Source: Polynucleobacter kasalickyi
GTDB taxonomy: Bacteria; Pseudomonadota; Gammaproteobacteria; Burkholderiales; Burkholderiaceae
Assembly: GCF_900176405.1 (NCBI RefSeq)
Contig: NZ_FWXJ01000001.1
Location: forward strand, 359,852-423,851
DNA: 64,000 bases
Direction: 5' to 3'
The notes under the pieces were generated by a model. That model saw only the letters and a program-made list of their open reading frames with translations, made no database searches and was not told the DNA's origin. Positions 14,923 to 25,333 of the stretch are shown here, piece by piece; the first letter of the stretch is position 1, and each line of letters opens with the position of its first letter. The translations under genes and the position numbers were made by a program.

Positions 14923-17778
14923 ATGATGAAGTCTTATCAAGGTAATTCATACCTTTTTGGTGGCAATGCCCCTTACGTAGAAGAGCTCTACGAAGCCTAT
15001 TTATTAGATCCCAACTCTGTTGCAGATAATTGGCGTACTTATTTTGACTCTGTGCAGCATTTGCCAGCAGTTGATGGGTCCGATGCAAAAGACGTGGCCC
15101 ACGCGCCGGTGATTGCATCCTTTGCCGAAAGAGCAAAACAAGGTCCAATTAGAACGGTAGAAGATTCTGCTGATTCTGAAATGGGACGTAAACGTGTCGC
15201 AGTTCAACAATTGATTGCGACTTACCGAAATGTTGGTACTCGTTGGGCGGACTTAGACCCCCTCAAGCGGACTGAACGTCCAAATATTCCTGAATTAGAT
15301 CCTGCCTTTTACGGTTTTACTGATTCAGACATGGATATCGTCTTTAATATCAGCAATACGTTTTTCGGCAAGGACAAGATGACCTTGCGAGATTTATTAG
15401 AGAATCTCCGTCAAACCTATTGTGGTTCTATTGGTTCAGAATATATGTATATTACTGACCAAAATATTAAAAAATGGTGGCAAGAAAAATTAGAATCAAT
15501 TCGTTCGAAGCCTAATTTTGATGCTAAGAAAAAAGTAAACATTTTGGATCGTTTGACAGCGGCCGAAGGGCTTGAGCGCTATTTGCATACCAAGTATGTC
15601 GGTCAAAAGCGTTTTTCCTTAGAAGGTGGCGAGAGCTTTATTGCGCAAATGGATGAAATTTTGGACGCCGCAGGTTTAGCTGGAGTTCAAGAAATTGTGA
15701 TCGGTATGGCTCACCGCGGTCGTTTAAACGTGCTAGTGAATACTTTAGGCAAAATGCCAACAGACTTATTTGCTGAATTTGATCACACCGCACCGGAGGA
15801 ATTACCTTCTGGCGACGTTAAATATCACCAAGGTTTTTCAAGTGATATTTCAACCACTGGTGGCCCAATTCATTTGTCTCTCGCTTTCAATCCATCCCAT
15901 TTGGAAATTGTGAATCCAGTCGTTGAGGGTTCTGTGAGAGCAAGGATGGATCGTCGCGGTGACAAAACCGGTAGCCAAGTTTTACCGATTCTCGTGCACG
16001 GCGATGCTGCGATTGCGGGTCAAGGGGTTGTGCAAGAAACCTTGGCATTATCAGAAGTACGTGGTTACCACACGGGTGGAACGATTCACATTGTGATTAA
16101 TAACCAAATTGGTTTTACTACCTCTGATCCACGCGATTTACGTTCTACTTTGTATTGCACCGACATCATGAAAACCATTGAGTCGCCAATTTTGCACGTC
16201 AATGGTGATGATCCTGAGGCCGTGGTGTTAGCAACTCAGTTGGCTGTTGAATATCGTACCAAGTTCAGAAAAGATGTCATGATCGATTTAATTTGTTTCC
16301 GCAAATTAGGTCACAATGAGCAAGATACACCTTCAATGACTCAACCATTGATGTACAAAAAAATTGCAGCTCACCCTGGTACTAGAAAGTTATACGCTGA
16401 CAAGTTAGAAGCACAAGGCGTCATTGCCGCTGGTGGTGGCGACGATATGGTTAAAAAATATCGTGCTGAGTTAGAAGCTGGTCAACGCACTTCAGATCCA
16501 GTATTAACCAACTTTAAAGGTAAATATGCCGTTGATTGGACGCCGTTCCTCAACCGTAAATGGACTGACAGTGGTGATACCGCGATTCCTTTAGCTGAGT
16601 GGAAGCGTATTGCTGAAAAAATTACGACCTTACCTGAAGGCTTTAAAGCCCACCCATTGGTCGAGACCGTTTTGCGCAATCGTGGTGCAATGGGCCGCGG
16701 CGAAATTGGTGTCGATTGGGGTATGGGTGAGCACATGGCTTTCGCCTCCTTAGTTGCTAGTGGTTATCCGATTCGTTTGTCAGGTGAAGACAGTGGTCGG
16801 GGTACATTTACCCATCGTCATGCGGTAATTCATGACCAAGATCGTGAAAAATGGGATACAGGTACGTACATTCCATTGCAACACGTTGCTGACGGTCAAG
16901 CTGGCTTTACGGTCATCGATTCTATTTTGTCTGAAGAAGCGGTATTAGGCTTTGAGTACGGCTACTCTTCTGCAGAGCCAAACACGCTGACGATTTGGGA
17001 AGCTCAATTCGGCGATTTTGCGAATGGTGCCCAGGTAGTAATTGACCAGTTTATCGCCTCTGGTGAAGTAAAGTGGGGTCGTGTGAATGGTCTTGTGATG
17101 ATGTTGCCACATGGTTATGAAGGTCAAGGCCCGGAGCACTCATCCGCTAGGTTAGAGCGCTTTATGCAGTTGTGCGCAGACATGAATATGCAGGTGGTAC
17201 AGCCAACGACGGCTTCACAAATTTTCCATTTGTTACGCCGCCAGATGATTCGTCCATTCCGTAAGCCATTGATCATTATGACGCCGAAGTCCCTTCTCAG
17301 GAACAAAGATGCGACATCTGAAATTACTGAATTTACCAAGGGTGAATTCCACACTGTTTTACCAGAGAAAAATAAAGAAGTGGTTGCTGCGAATGTAACG
17401 CGCATGATTATTTGTTCAGGTAAGGTGTATTACGATTTAGTGAAAGCTAGAGAAGCGAAGAAATCCAAAGATGTAGCAATTGTTCGTGTGGAACAGCTCT
17501 ATCCATTCCCACACAAAGCATTTGCGAATGAAATGAAGAAATATCCTAATTTATCTGAGTTGGTTTGGTGTCAAGATGAGCCACAGAATCAAGGAGCATG
17601 GTTCTTCATTCAACACAATATTTTTGAAAATATGAGTGAAGGTCAAAAGCTTGGTTATGCAGGTCGTCCAGCTTCGGCATCCCCAGCTTGTGGATACTCT
17701 CACCTACATCAGGAACAACAAAAATCTTTGGTTGATACTGCTTTCGCGAAATTAAAAGGCGTCAACCTAACTAAATAA
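14923..17778 (+). CDS. sucA: 2-oxoglutarate dehydrogenase E1 component
   Basis: The frame is open from 14809, but the ATG at 14923 (MMKSYQGNSYLFGG) fits the family start and follows AAGGTGAGC; it gives 951 residues, the usual size. E1 uses thiamine diphosphate to decarboxylate 2-oxoglutarate. The N-terminal YVEELYEAYLLDPNSV, HRGRLNVLVN, the ThDP/Mg region GDAAIAGQGVVQET with INNQIGFTT, and GEDSGRGTFTHRHAV and PHGYEGQGPEHSSAR in the C-terminal half are all present. It heads the complete operon sucA-odhB-lpdA, cytoplasmic, TCA cycle. Confidence 0.98.
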   Translation: MMKSYQGNSYLFGGNAPYVEELYEAYLLDPNSVADNWRTYFDSVQHLPAVDGSDAKDVAHAPVIASFAERAKQGPIRTVEDSADSEMGRKRVAVQQLIATYRNVGTRWADLDPLKRTERPNIPELDPAFYGFTDSDMDIVFNISNTFFGKDKMTLRDLLENLRQTYCGSIGSEYMYITDQNIKKWWQEKLESIRSKPNFDAKKKVNILDRLTAAEGLERYLHTKYVGQKRFSLEGGESFIAQMDEILDAAGLAGVQEIVIGMAHRGRLNVLVNTLGKMPTDLFAEFDHTAPEELPSGDVKYHQGFSSDISTTGGPIHLSLAFNPSHLEIVNPVVEGSVRARMDRRGDKTGSQVLPILVHGDAAIAGQGVVQETLALSEVRGYHTGGTIHIVINNQIGFTTSDPRDLRSTLYCTDIMKTIESPILHVNGDDPEAVVLATQLAVEYRTKFRKDVMIDLICFRKLGHNEQDTPSMTQPLMYKKIAAHPGTRKLYADKLEAQGVIAAGGGDDMVKKYRAELEAGQRTSDPVLTNFKGKYAVDWTPFLNRKWTDSGDTAIPLAEWKRIAEKITTLPEGFKAHPLVETVLRNRGAMGRGEIGVDWGMGEHMAFASLVASGYPIRLSGEDSGRGTFTHRHAVIHDQDREKWDTGTYIPLQHVADGQAGFTVIDSILSEEAVLGFEYGYSSAEPNTLTIWEAQFGDFANGAQVVIDQFIASGEVKWGRVNGLVMMLPHGYEGQGPEHSSARLERFMQLCADMNMQVVQPTTASQIFHLLRRQMIRPFRKPLIIMTPKSLLRNKDATSEITEFTKGEFHTVLPEKNKEVVAANVTRMIICSGKVYYDLVKAREAKKSKDVAIVRVEQLYPFPHKAFANEMKKYPNLSELVWCQDEPQNQGAWFFIQHNIFENMSEGQKLGYAGRPASASPACGYSHLHQEQQKSLVDTAFAKLKGVNLTK

Positions 17779-17808
17779 TATAAATTTATTACTATAAGGA
17801 TAAACAGC

Positions 17809-19023
17809 ATGGCTACGCATGAAGTAAAAGTTCCTCAGTTGTCTGAGTCGGTTGCAGAAGCAACATTGTTGCAGTGGAAGAAAAAAGCTGGTGACATGGT
17901 CGCTCAAGATGAAATTTTGATCGAAATTGAGACAGATAAGGTTGTGTTAGAAGTGCCAGCTCCTTCAGCTGGTGTCTTGTCAGAAATCTTGATTCAAAGT
18001 GGTGGATTAGTTGTATCAGATCAAGTGATTGCAAAAATTGATAGCGATGCCAAAGCGGTTCCTGCTGCTCCAGCGGCAGCTGCTCCTGCTCCTCAGGTAG
18101 CGGCTCCGGCAGCTGTAGCATCCTCGTCAGTGGCCATGCCATCTGCTGCAAAAATTCTTGCTGAGAAAAATATTTCTGCAGATTCTGTCGCTGGTAGCGG
18201 CAAAGATGGTCGTATTACCAAGGGTGATGCATTAGCTGCTGGTGCAACTCCAGCGCCAGTTGCCGCACCAATTGCAGCGCCAAAACCTGCTGCTGCACCT
18301 ACAGTGCAAGTGCCAATGGGTGATCGTCCTGAAGAGCGTGTGCCAATGAGTCGCTTGCGTTCACGAATTGCTCAGCGTCTTTTAGAGTCACAGGCTACGA
18401 ATGCAATTTTGACTACTTTCAATGAAGTCAATATGGCGCCAGTCATCAACATGCGTAACAAATATAAAGATGTCTTTGAAAAAGAGCATGGCGCAAAGCT
18501 CGGTTTCATGTCTTTCTTTGTGAAAGCTGCTGTACACGCTTTAAAGAAATATCCAATCTTGAATGCCTCTGTTGATGGTAACGACATTGTGTATCACGGT
18601 TATTTTGATATTGGTATCGCTGTTGGCTCTCCACGTGGTCTCGTGGTACCAATTTTGCGTGACGTTGATCAAATGAGTTTGGCTGATATTGAGAAGAAAA
18701 TCTCAGAATATGGTGCTAAGGCGCGTGATGGCAAATTGACACTCGAAGATTTAACGGGCGGTACTTTCTCGATTTCAAACGGTGGTATTTTCGGCTCTAT
18801 GTTGTCTACGCCAATTATCAATCCGCCACAAGCAGCGATTTTAGGTATCCATGCCACGAAAGATCGTGCTGTGGTTGAGGGTGGTCAAATTGTGATTCGT
18901 CCAATGAACTATCTCGCTTTGTCTTACGATCACCGCATTATTGATGGTCGTGAAGCCGTGCTCGGTTTGGTTGCGATGAAAGAAGCGTTAGAAGATCCTT
19001 CACGCCTCCTTCTCGAAATTTAA
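17809..19023 (+). CDS. sucB: Dihydrolipoyllysine succinyltransferase (E2 of 2-oxoglutarate dehydrogenase)
   Basis: The 404-residue product has one lipoyl domain (residues 1-75) with the lipoylated Lys44 in [10 protein letters not shown], an Ala/Pro linker, a peripheral-subunit-binding domain ([15 protein letters not shown], about 110-145), a second Ala/Pro linker and the catalytic acyltransferase domain. The catalytic SYDHRIIDG is near residues 372-380 with His and Asp in place. It transfers the succinyl group to CoA. AAGGA precedes the ATG by 8 nt, and the gene lies 30 bp after sucA. Confidence 0.97.
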   Translation: MATHEVKVPQLSESVAEATLLQWKKKAGDMVAQDEILIEIETDKVVLEVPAPSAGVLSEILIQSGGLVVSDQVIAKIDSDAKAVPAAPAAAAPAPQVAAPAAVASSSVAMPSAAKILAEKNISADSVAGSGKDGRITKGDALAAGATPAPVAAPIAAPKPAAAPTVQVPMGDRPEERVPMSRLRSRIAQRLLESQATNAILTTFNEVNMAPVINMRNKYKDVFEKEHGAKLGFMSFFVKAAVHALKKYPILNASVDGNDIVYHGYFDIGIAVGSPRGLVVPILRDVDQMSLADIEKKISEYGAKARDGKLTLEDLTGGTFSISNGGIFGSMLSTPIINPPQAAILGIHATKDRAVVEGGQIVIRPMNYLALSYDHRIIDGREAVLGLVAMKEALEDPSRLLLEI

Positions 19024-19045
19024 TTACTGTTAAGAAAGTTTGAAT

Positions 19046-20485
19046 ATGAGTCAAGAATTTGACATTCTAGTCATCGGCGCAGGTCCTGGCGGTTATATCG
19101 CGGCCATTCGTGCTGCTCAATTAGGTTTTAAAGTCGCTTGTGCCGAAGGAAATGCCTATGATGATCCTAAGGGTGATCCACGTTTAGGTGGCACATGCTT
19201 AAACGTTGGCTGTATTCCATCAAAAGCGCTTTTGGCGTCATCTGAAGAGTTTGAAAATATCGGCCATCATTTAGGTTCACATGGAATTACGGTGAAAGAT
19301 CTGGCGATTGACGTAAGCAAAATGGTCGGTCGTAAAAACGACATCGTTACGAAAATGACCGGTGGTATTGCGTATTTGTTCAAAAAAAATAAAATCACTT
19401 TACTCAAAGGCTATGCTGCCTTCAAAGCTAAAGAGGGTGATCGTTATCAAGTCGAAATTACTGGTAAAGATGCTGGTTTAGTGAGCGCCAAGCAAGTCAT
19501 TATTGCTACGGGTTCTAAAGCACGTCATTTGCCTGGCATTACGGTGGATAACAAATTGATTTGTGACAATGAAGGTGGCTTACAGTTTGATCAAACACCT
19601 AAGAAACTAGGGGTGATTGGTGCAGGTGTAATCGGTCTTGAGTTAGGCTCTGTTTGGAGAAGACTCGGTGCCGACGTCACTATCTTGGAAGCGATGCCAA
19701 CCTTTTTAGGAGCTTGTGATACTGGCGTTGCCAATGAAGCGAAAAAGCTTTTCACCAAGCAAGGGCTGAAGTTTAATTTAGGCGTCAAAATTGAGAGCGT
19801 TGTAGCTGGTAAAAACAATGTGAAAATTAGCTATGCGGATGATCAAGGTAATGCCCAATCCCTCGTGGTTGATCGTTTAATTGTTTCTGTTGGTCGTGTT
19901 CCTAATACTGAAAACCTCAATTTAGAAGCCATTGGTCTGAAAACGGATGAGCGTGGGTTCATTCCGGTCGATGATCATACCTGTGCTACTGCGGCCGCTG
20001 GTGTTTATGCGGTTGGTGATGTGATTCGTGGTCCAATGCTGGCACATAAAGCAGAAGATGAAGGCGTGTTGGTAGCTGAAATTATCGCTGGGCAGAAGCC
20101 ACATATTGACTACAACTGCATTCCTTGGGTCATTTATACATCCCCTGAAATTGCTTGGGTTGGTAAGACAGAACAGCAATTAAAAGCGGAGGGTCGTGCC
20201 TATAAACCAGGTCAGTTCCCATTTGCAGCCAATGGCCGCGCTTTAGGTATGGGTGCTAGTGATGGGTTTGTGAAGGTATTGGCCGATGCAAATACGGATG
20301 AAATTTTAGGTGTCCATATTGTTGCATCAGCAGCCTCTGACTTAATTGCTGAAGCGGTTGTGGCGATGGAGTTTAAAGCGGCAGCTGAAGATATTGCGCG
20401 CGTATGTCATCCTCATCCAAGTCTTTCAGAAGTGATGCGTGAAGCGGCTCTGGCAGCAACGGATAATCGCGCTTTGAATTTCTAA
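19046..20485 (+). CDS. lpdA: Dihydrolipoyl dehydrogenase (E3)
   Basis: The ATG at 19046 ([13 protein letters not shown]) is preferred to a TTG two codons upstream. The 479-residue flavoprotein has the FAD Rossmann motif GAGPGGY at 11-17, the redox-active pair C51/C56 in [13 protein letters not shown], the NAD-binding motif [13 protein letters not shown], and the C-terminal catalytic HPHPSLSE. It reoxidises the dihydrolipoyl group of E2 and reduces NAD+. It is the third gene of the operon, 22 bp after the E2 gene. Confidence 0.97.
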   Translation: MSQEFDILVIGAGPGGYIAAIRAAQLGFKVACAEGNAYDDPKGDPRLGGTCLNVGCIPSKALLASSEEFENIGHHLGSHGITVKDLAIDVSKMVGRKNDIVTKMTGGIAYLFKKNKITLLKGYAAFKAKEGDRYQVEITGKDAGLVSAKQVIIATGSKARHLPGITVDNKLICDNEGGLQFDQTPKKLGVIGAGVIGLELGSVWRRLGADVTILEAMPTFLGACDTGVANEAKKLFTKQGLKFNLGVKIESVVAGKNNVKISYADDQGNAQSLVVDRLIVSVGRVPNTENLNLEAIGLKTDERGFIPVDDHTCATAAAGVYAVGDVIRGPMLAHKAEDEGVLVAEIIAGQKPHIDYNCIPWVIYTSPEIAWVGKTEQQLKAEGRAYKPGQFPFAANGRALGMGASDGFVKVLADANTDEILGVHIVASAASDLIAEAVVAMEFKAAAEDIARVCHPHPSLSEVMREAALAATDNRALNF

Positions 20486-20496
20486 AAGCTGTTCTG

Positions 20497-21600
20497 ATGC
20501 GCGTTACTGATTTATATCACCAAGCTTTACAAAAAAAAGGATATTCGAGCGATGCAGCCCAAGAGGCTGCAATTGCTCGTCTCCAAGCCGCTCAAGATGA
20601 GTGGGAGTCTTATCACCCCAAGAGCACAGGTATTTTTGCAAAGTTAAGAAGTCAAACTAATACTCCGCCCAAAGGTGTCTACTTTTGGGGCGGCGTAGGT
20701 CGCGGAAAGTCCTTCATCATGGATTCCTTTTATGAGGCAATTCAGATTAAGAAAAAAACCCGTCTCCATTTCCACGAATTTATGCGGGAAGTGCACCGTG
20801 AACTGCAAGATTTAAGAGGACATGCTGACCCTCTAAAGATTCTTGGGAAGAAAATAGGGCAAAAATATCAACTGATTTGTTTTGATGAGTTTCATGTCAG
20901 CGATATTGCAGATGCCATGATTCTCTATCGATTGCTAGACGCCTTATTTAAAAATAATGTGCAATTCATCATGACCTCCAACTATCGTCCAGATAAGTTA
21001 TATCCAGATGGACTGCATCGCGATCGTATTTTTCCGGCTATCCGTTTGTTAGAAGAAAAACTCGATATTATTAATGTGGATGCCGGAGTGGACTACCGTA
21101 AGGTGTTAATGGACCAAGTGCAAGTGTATTTATACCCATTAAGCCCTGAGGTTGATCTTCAACTAGTCAACACATTCGAAAGTTTGGCGGGCGCACATAC
21201 GGATGAAGAGAAGGAATTACGGATCGAAAATCGTACGATTCCTTGTAAACGTCGTGCTGGAGGGATTGCTTGGTTTGATTTTCAGACCTTATGTGGTGGC
21301 CCTAGGTCACAAAATGATTATCTCGAAATAGCAGAGATGTTTCATTCCGTTATTTTGAGTGATATTCCCGTGATGACCCCTAGGATGTCGAGTGAGGCAA
21401 GGCGATTTACTTGGGTCATTGATGTGTTTTATGATCACAAGATCAAATTAATTATGTCTGCAGAAGTTGAAGCTCACGCCTTGTATGTGGAAGGGCAAAT
21501 GGCCAATGAATTCCATCGTACTGTCTCGCGGATTATTGAAATGCAATCGAAAGAATACTTAGCCGCGCCAAGAAGAGTCGTCGATACCTCACTCACTTGA
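20497..21600 (+). CDS. zapE: Cell division protein ZapE (AFG1-like ATPase)
   Basis: The 367-residue product has an AAA-type P-loop, GGVGRGKS, at about residues 65-72, the Walker B LICFDEFHVSDIADAM and a sensor segment FIMTSNYRPD, all in the AFG1/ZapE pattern. In E. coli ZapE associates with the Z-ring during constriction. It begins 11 bp after lpdA, the arrangement common in Burkholderiales, so it is probably read from the same transcript. Confidence 0.93.
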   Translation: MRVTDLYHQALQKKGYSSDAAQEAAIARLQAAQDEWESYHPKSTGIFAKLRSQTNTPPKGVYFWGGVGRGKSFIMDSFYEAIQIKKKTRLHFHEFMREVHRELQDLRGHADPLKILGKKIGQKYQLICFDEFHVSDIADAMILYRLLDALFKNNVQFIMTSNYRPDKLYPDGLHRDRIFPAIRLLEEKLDIINVDAGVDYRKVLMDQVQVYLYPLSPEVDLQLVNTFESLAGAHTDEEKELRIENRTIPCKRRAGGIAWFDFQTLCGGPRSQNDYLEIAEMFHSVILSDIPVMTPRMSSEARRFTWVIDVFYDHKIKLIMSAEVEAHALYVEGQMANEFHRTVSRIIEMQSKEYLAAPRRVVDTSLT

Positions 21601-21697
21601 GTTAGCGACTAGCCCTCTCTCTCGATTTATGGTGATTTTTTAGGGTGAATGATGATTTTCTTGTACTTGCGGATCGCAAAACCATTAAAATAAGTCC

Positions 21698-22543
21698 ATG
21701 AACATAACAAATGCCGATTTACACTGCCACTCGGTAGTTTCAGATGGCACTCTTTCCCCGGAAGATTTAGCTAGCCGGGCGAAGTCTAACGGTGTAGAGC
21801 TTTGGTCGCTCACTGATCACGATGTAATTGGTGGTCAAGACAGAGCACGTAATGCAGCAGTTGCATTAGGGATGCATTACGTTGGCGGCGTTGAAATTTC
21901 AGTCAGTTGGATGTCCCAAACGATTCATATCGTCGGGCTAAACATTGACCCCGACCACTTAGGGTTGGTCAACGGCTTACGCCAAACACGTGATGGCAGG
22001 ATCGAGCGCGGACATTTAATGGCTCGCCAGTTGGCCAATGTTGGTGTGCCAGGTGCTTATGAAGGTGCGATGCAATTTTGTGGAAACCCCGAATTACTTT
22101 CACGCACCCACTTTGCAAGATTTTTAGTCGATAAAAATTATTGTAAGGATATCGAAGAAGTCTTTACACGTTATTTGACGCCAGGCAAACCAGGCTTTGT
22201 CGACCATGCTTGGGCAACTTTACAAGAAGCGGTGACTTGGATTAATGCGGCTGGTGGCGTTGCCGTTATTGCGCATCCAGGCAGGTACCGACTGAATGAG
22301 TTACAAAAAGATGAGTTGTATAAGTCATTTAAAGAATATGGTGGTCAGGGCATCGAAGTCATTACTGGAAGTCATGCACCATATCAATATCATGAGTATG
22401 AGAAAGTAGCTTTGCGCTATGGTTTTCATGCGTCGAGGGGGTCTGATTTTCATTCACCAGATGAAAGTCACACAGATTTAGGTACACTTCCAATGTTGCC
22501 TTCTTCTTTAAAACCAATTTGGTCATTATTCAACTTTAATTAA
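21698..22543 (+). CDS. rnm: PHP-domain phosphoesterase (RNase AM / TrpH-like)
   Basis: The 281-residue product is a PHP metallophosphoesterase: NADLHCHSVVSDGTL near the start, SLTDHDVIGG, HIVGLNID, VIAHPGRY and SRGSDFHSPDE supply the conserved His/Asp metal ligands in order. Length and wording match YciV/TrpH, called RNase AM in E. coli, which removes nucleotides 5'-to-3' and matures rRNA 5' ends. It stops 2 bp before trpS, a pairing seen widely in beta-proteobacteria. The gene symbol is by family similarity. Confidence 0.88.
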   Translation: MNITNADLHCHSVVSDGTLSPEDLASRAKSNGVELWSLTDHDVIGGQDRARNAAVALGMHYVGGVEISVSWMSQTIHIVGLNIDPDHLGLVNGLRQTRDGRIERGHLMARQLANVGVPGAYEGAMQFCGNPELLSRTHFARFLVDKNYCKDIEEVFTRYLTPGKPGFVDHAWATLQEAVTWINAAGGVAVIAHPGRYRLNELQKDELYKSFKEYGGQGIEVITGSHAPYQYHEYEKVALRYGFHASRGSDFHSPDESHTDLGTLPMLPSSLKPIWSLFNFN

Positions 22544-22545
22544 TT

Positions 22546-23748
22546 ATGTTTGCTGAACGCGTTATTTCTGGAATGCGCCCGACGGGCTCGTTACATCTGG
22601 GCCACTATCATGGTGTGTTAAAAAATTGGATTCGCCTGCAATCCGAATACCCATGCTTTTTCTTTGTGGCTGACTGGCATGCCTTAACCACGCATTATGA
22701 TAGCCCTGAAATTATCGAGGCTTCCGTTTGGGATATGGTGATTGATTGGCTCGCAGCGGGGGTTGATCCTACCCAAAGTACTTTATTTATTCAAAGTAAA
22801 GTACCCGAGCATGCGGAATTATTTCTATTGTTATCCATGGGTACACCACTTGGTTGGTTAGAGCGGGTGCCGACCTATAAAGATCAAATTGAAAAATTAA
22901 AAGAAAAAGACTTACAGACTTACGGCTTCTTGGGCTATCCCTTACTGCAAGCAGCAGATATTCTGATGTACCGAGCTCAACATGTGCCGGTTGGTGAAGA
23001 CCAAATTCCTCATGTGGAAATGACACGCGAAGTTGCTAGAAGATTTAACCACTTGTATGGTCGTGAAGCGGGCTTTGAAGAAAAAGCGATTACAGCGGCG
23101 AAAAAATTAGGTGGAAAAAGAACGAAACTGTATTTAGAAGCAAGAACGGCCTTCCAAGAAAAGGGTGATCAGGATGCTTTGGAAACTGCCAAGGCGATTG
23201 TCCATGAAGATCAAAGCTTATCCATGGGTGATCGTGAGCGATTGTTTGGCTATCTTGAGGGAGCGAGAAGAATTATTCTCGTTGAACCTCAAGCATTATT
23301 GACGCCAGCTTCCAAAATGCCTGGCTTAGATGGTCAAAAAATGTCGAAATCTTACCAAAATACGATTTCGATGCGAGAAAGTGAAGAGTCCATTACCAAA
23401 AAAGTGAAGACGATGCCAACTGACCCGGCACGCGTTAGAAGAACTGATCCTGGTAATCCCCAGCATTGTCCAGTATGGCAATTGCACGCAGTATATTCCG
23501 ATGAAAATACCAAAAAATGGGTACAACAAGGTTGTCAAAGTGCTGGGATTGGTTGTATTGAATGCAAAGAGCCATTGATTAAAAGCATCTTAATTGAGCA
23601 ACAGCCAATGTTGGAAAGAGCTCAAAAGTATTTAGATGATCCAAGTTTACTCAGAGCTATTATTGCTGATGGTTGTGATAATGCTAGAAAAGTTGCGCAA
23701 GAAACCATGAGAGATGTTCGCGAGGCAATGGGCCTTGATTACTCATAG
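22546..23748 (+). CDS. trpS: Tryptophanyl-tRNA synthetase
   Basis: The 400-residue class I synthetase has the HIGH-equivalent GSLHLGHYHG at about residues 14-23 and GQKMSKS at about 262-268. RPTGSLHLGH and the VADWHALTTHYD region are specific to TrpRS. It is longer than E. coli TrpS (334) owing to an insertion around residues 165-240, the form usual in Burkholderiales. It is in one transcript with the PHP gene (2-bp gap) and very likely with the methyltransferase and dapA. Confidence 0.96.
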   Translation: MFAERVISGMRPTGSLHLGHYHGVLKNWIRLQSEYPCFFFVADWHALTTHYDSPEIIEASVWDMVIDWLAAGVDPTQSTLFIQSKVPEHAELFLLLSMGTPLGWLERVPTYKDQIEKLKEKDLQTYGFLGYPLLQAADILMYRAQHVPVGEDQIPHVEMTREVARRFNHLYGREAGFEEKAITAAKKLGGKRTKLYLEARTAFQEKGDQDALETAKAIVHEDQSLSMGDRERLFGYLEGARRIILVEPQALLTPASKMPGLDGQKMSKSYQNTISMRESEESITKKVKTMPTDPARVRRTDPGNPQHCPVWQLHAVYSDENTKKWVQQGCQSAGIGCIECKEPLIKSILIEQQPMLERAQKYLDDPSLLRAIIADGCDNARKVAQETMRDVREAMGLDYS

Positions 23749-23752
23749 TAGT

Positions 23753-24328
23753 ATGTCCCCGCCCTCCGATTGGGTTCAACGATTTATCCATTTGATTCCT
23801 CGTCGCGAGGAAGGTCGGGTGCTTGATTTGGCTTGTGGTAGTGGGCGACATAGTCTATATGCCGCTCAGCAGGGATATCAGGTACTTGCGGTTGATTTGC
23901 GAACTGGCCCGCTTCTTGAACTACAGGAAAACTTACCACTCGACTTGAAAAATCGTATTGAAGTCATGGAGTTAGATCTAGAACAGCCTGAGTTTCCGGC
24001 ACTCAAAAAAGATTACTTCATTGATGGGATCATCGTAACAAATTATCTCAACCGCCCTCATTTTCATCAGGTATTAGATCTTTTGGCACCGGGCGGAATC
24101 TTGATCTATGAAACCTTTGCTGTCGGTAATGAGCGCTTTGGCAAGCCATCAAATCCGGCGTTTTTATTGCAAAAGGACGAATTGTGGCAATATATTCAGT
24201 CACGAAATGATTTTTCCGTCGTATCTTTTGAGCAAGGCTATTTAGAAGTGCCAAAACCTGCCATGATTCAAAGGATTTGTGCTGTAAAGCAAAACATCAT
24301 TGGGCTACAATTACAACATGAATATTAA
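23753..24328 (+). CDS. Class I SAM-dependent methyltransferase
   Basis: The frame extends upstream into trpS, but the ATG at 23753, 4 bp after the trpS stop, is the sensible start and gives 191 residues. Motif I, RVLDLACGSGRHSLYAAQQG, is followed by an acidic residue (AVDLR) that holds SAM ribose, and a motif near LLAPGGILIYETFAVG. The fold resembles TehB-like methyltransferases. The substrate is unknown. Its stop overlaps the dapA start by 11 nt. Confidence 0.82.
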   Translation: MSPPSDWVQRFIHLIPRREEGRVLDLACGSGRHSLYAAQQGYQVLAVDLRTGPLLELQENLPLDLKNRIEVMELDLEQPEFPALKKDYFIDGIIVTNYLNRPHFHQVLDLLAPGGILIYETFAVGNERFGKPSNPAFLLQKDELWQYIQSRNDFSVVSFEQGYLEVPKPAMIQRICAVKQNIIGLQLQHEY

Positions 24329-25241
24329 AGCACTTTATCCAAAACTCCCTATTTTAGGTAGCATCGTTGCGATTGCTACACCTATGTTTGCTGATGGTAA
24401 ATTAGATTTACCAAGCCTTAAATCTTTGCTAGATTGGCACGTTGAACAAGGTACCCATGGTATTGTGATTGTTGGTACCTCTGGCGAGTCACCGACAGTC
24501 AATGTCGAAGAACACTGTGAACTAATTAAGGTAGCGGTAGAACATATTGCTGGCAGAATCCCCGTGATTGCTGGTACTGGCGGAAATTCCACTTTAGAAG
24601 CGATTGAACTCACTTCTTATGCAAAAAGTGTTGGTGCCGATGCCTCTTTGCAGGTGGTGCCTTATTACAATAAGCCTACCCAAGAGGGAATTTATCAACA
24701 CTTTAAAACGATTGCTGAAAAAGTTGATTTACCAGTCATTTTGTATAACGTTCCTGGTAGGACAGTGGCTGACATGAGTAACGCCACGATTCTCAGACTA
24801 GCTCAAGTACCTGGTATTAATGGCTTGAAAGATGCGACTGGCAATCTAGAAAGAGTTTGTGATCTGATTAATGGCTTGAAGCGACAGGGTAGCGACCATT
24901 TTGCGGTTTTCTCAGGCGATGATTTAACTGCAATTTTCTTGATGTTGATGGGTGGTCATGGCAATATTTCTGTAACAGCCAACATTGCTCCTAAAGAAAT
25001 GTCAATGCTATGCGAAGCGGCCATTAGCGGCGAGTTGCTGACTGCTAGAGAAATTCATTTGAAATTATTAAAATTACATCAATTGATGTTCGTTGAGCCC
25101 AATCCGATTCCCGTGAAATGGGCTTTACATGAAATGGGTAAAGTGGATTCTGGAATTCGCCTGCCCTTATTGCCCATGTCGGTGTCCTTAAGAGAAAACT
25201 TGAAAAATGAGTTAACTCAATTAGGGTTACTAAAAGAATAA
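24318..25241 (+). CDS. dapA: 4-hydroxy-tetrahydrodipicolinate synthase
   Basis: The ATG at 24318 (MNIKALYPKL) gives 307 residues. The TIM-barrel enzyme shows GSIVAIATPM, the substrate-binding GTSGESPTV, YYNKPTQEGIYQHF with the conserved Tyr pair, YNVPGRT and GLKDATGN with the Schiff-base Lys. It condenses pyruvate with aspartate semialdehyde, the first step specific to lysine and diaminopimelate. lysC, which supplies the aspartyl branch, is in the same window but 32 kb away. bamC follows, as in E. coli. Confidence 0.96.
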   Translation: MNIKALYPKLPILGSIVAIATPMFADGKLDLPSLKSLLDWHVEQGTHGIVIVGTSGESPTVNVEEHCELIKVAVEHIAGRIPVIAGTGGNSTLEAIELTSYAKSVGADASLQVVPYYNKPTQEGIYQHFKTIAEKVDLPVILYNVPGRTVADMSNATILRLAQVPGINGLKDATGNLERVCDLINGLKRQGSDHFAVFSGDDLTAIFLMLMGGHGNISVTANIAPKEMSMLCEAAISGELLTAREIHLKLLKLHQLMFVEPNPIPVKWALHEMGKVDSGIRLPLLPMSVSLRENLKNELTQLGLLKE

Positions 25242-25333
25242 ATTCAGTAGCTTGAACTTCAACTGAGCTGAACCTGCATTATGAATAAACCGTCGTGTAA
25301 TAACTACATGCAAACTATGGAAAGAGAATTTTA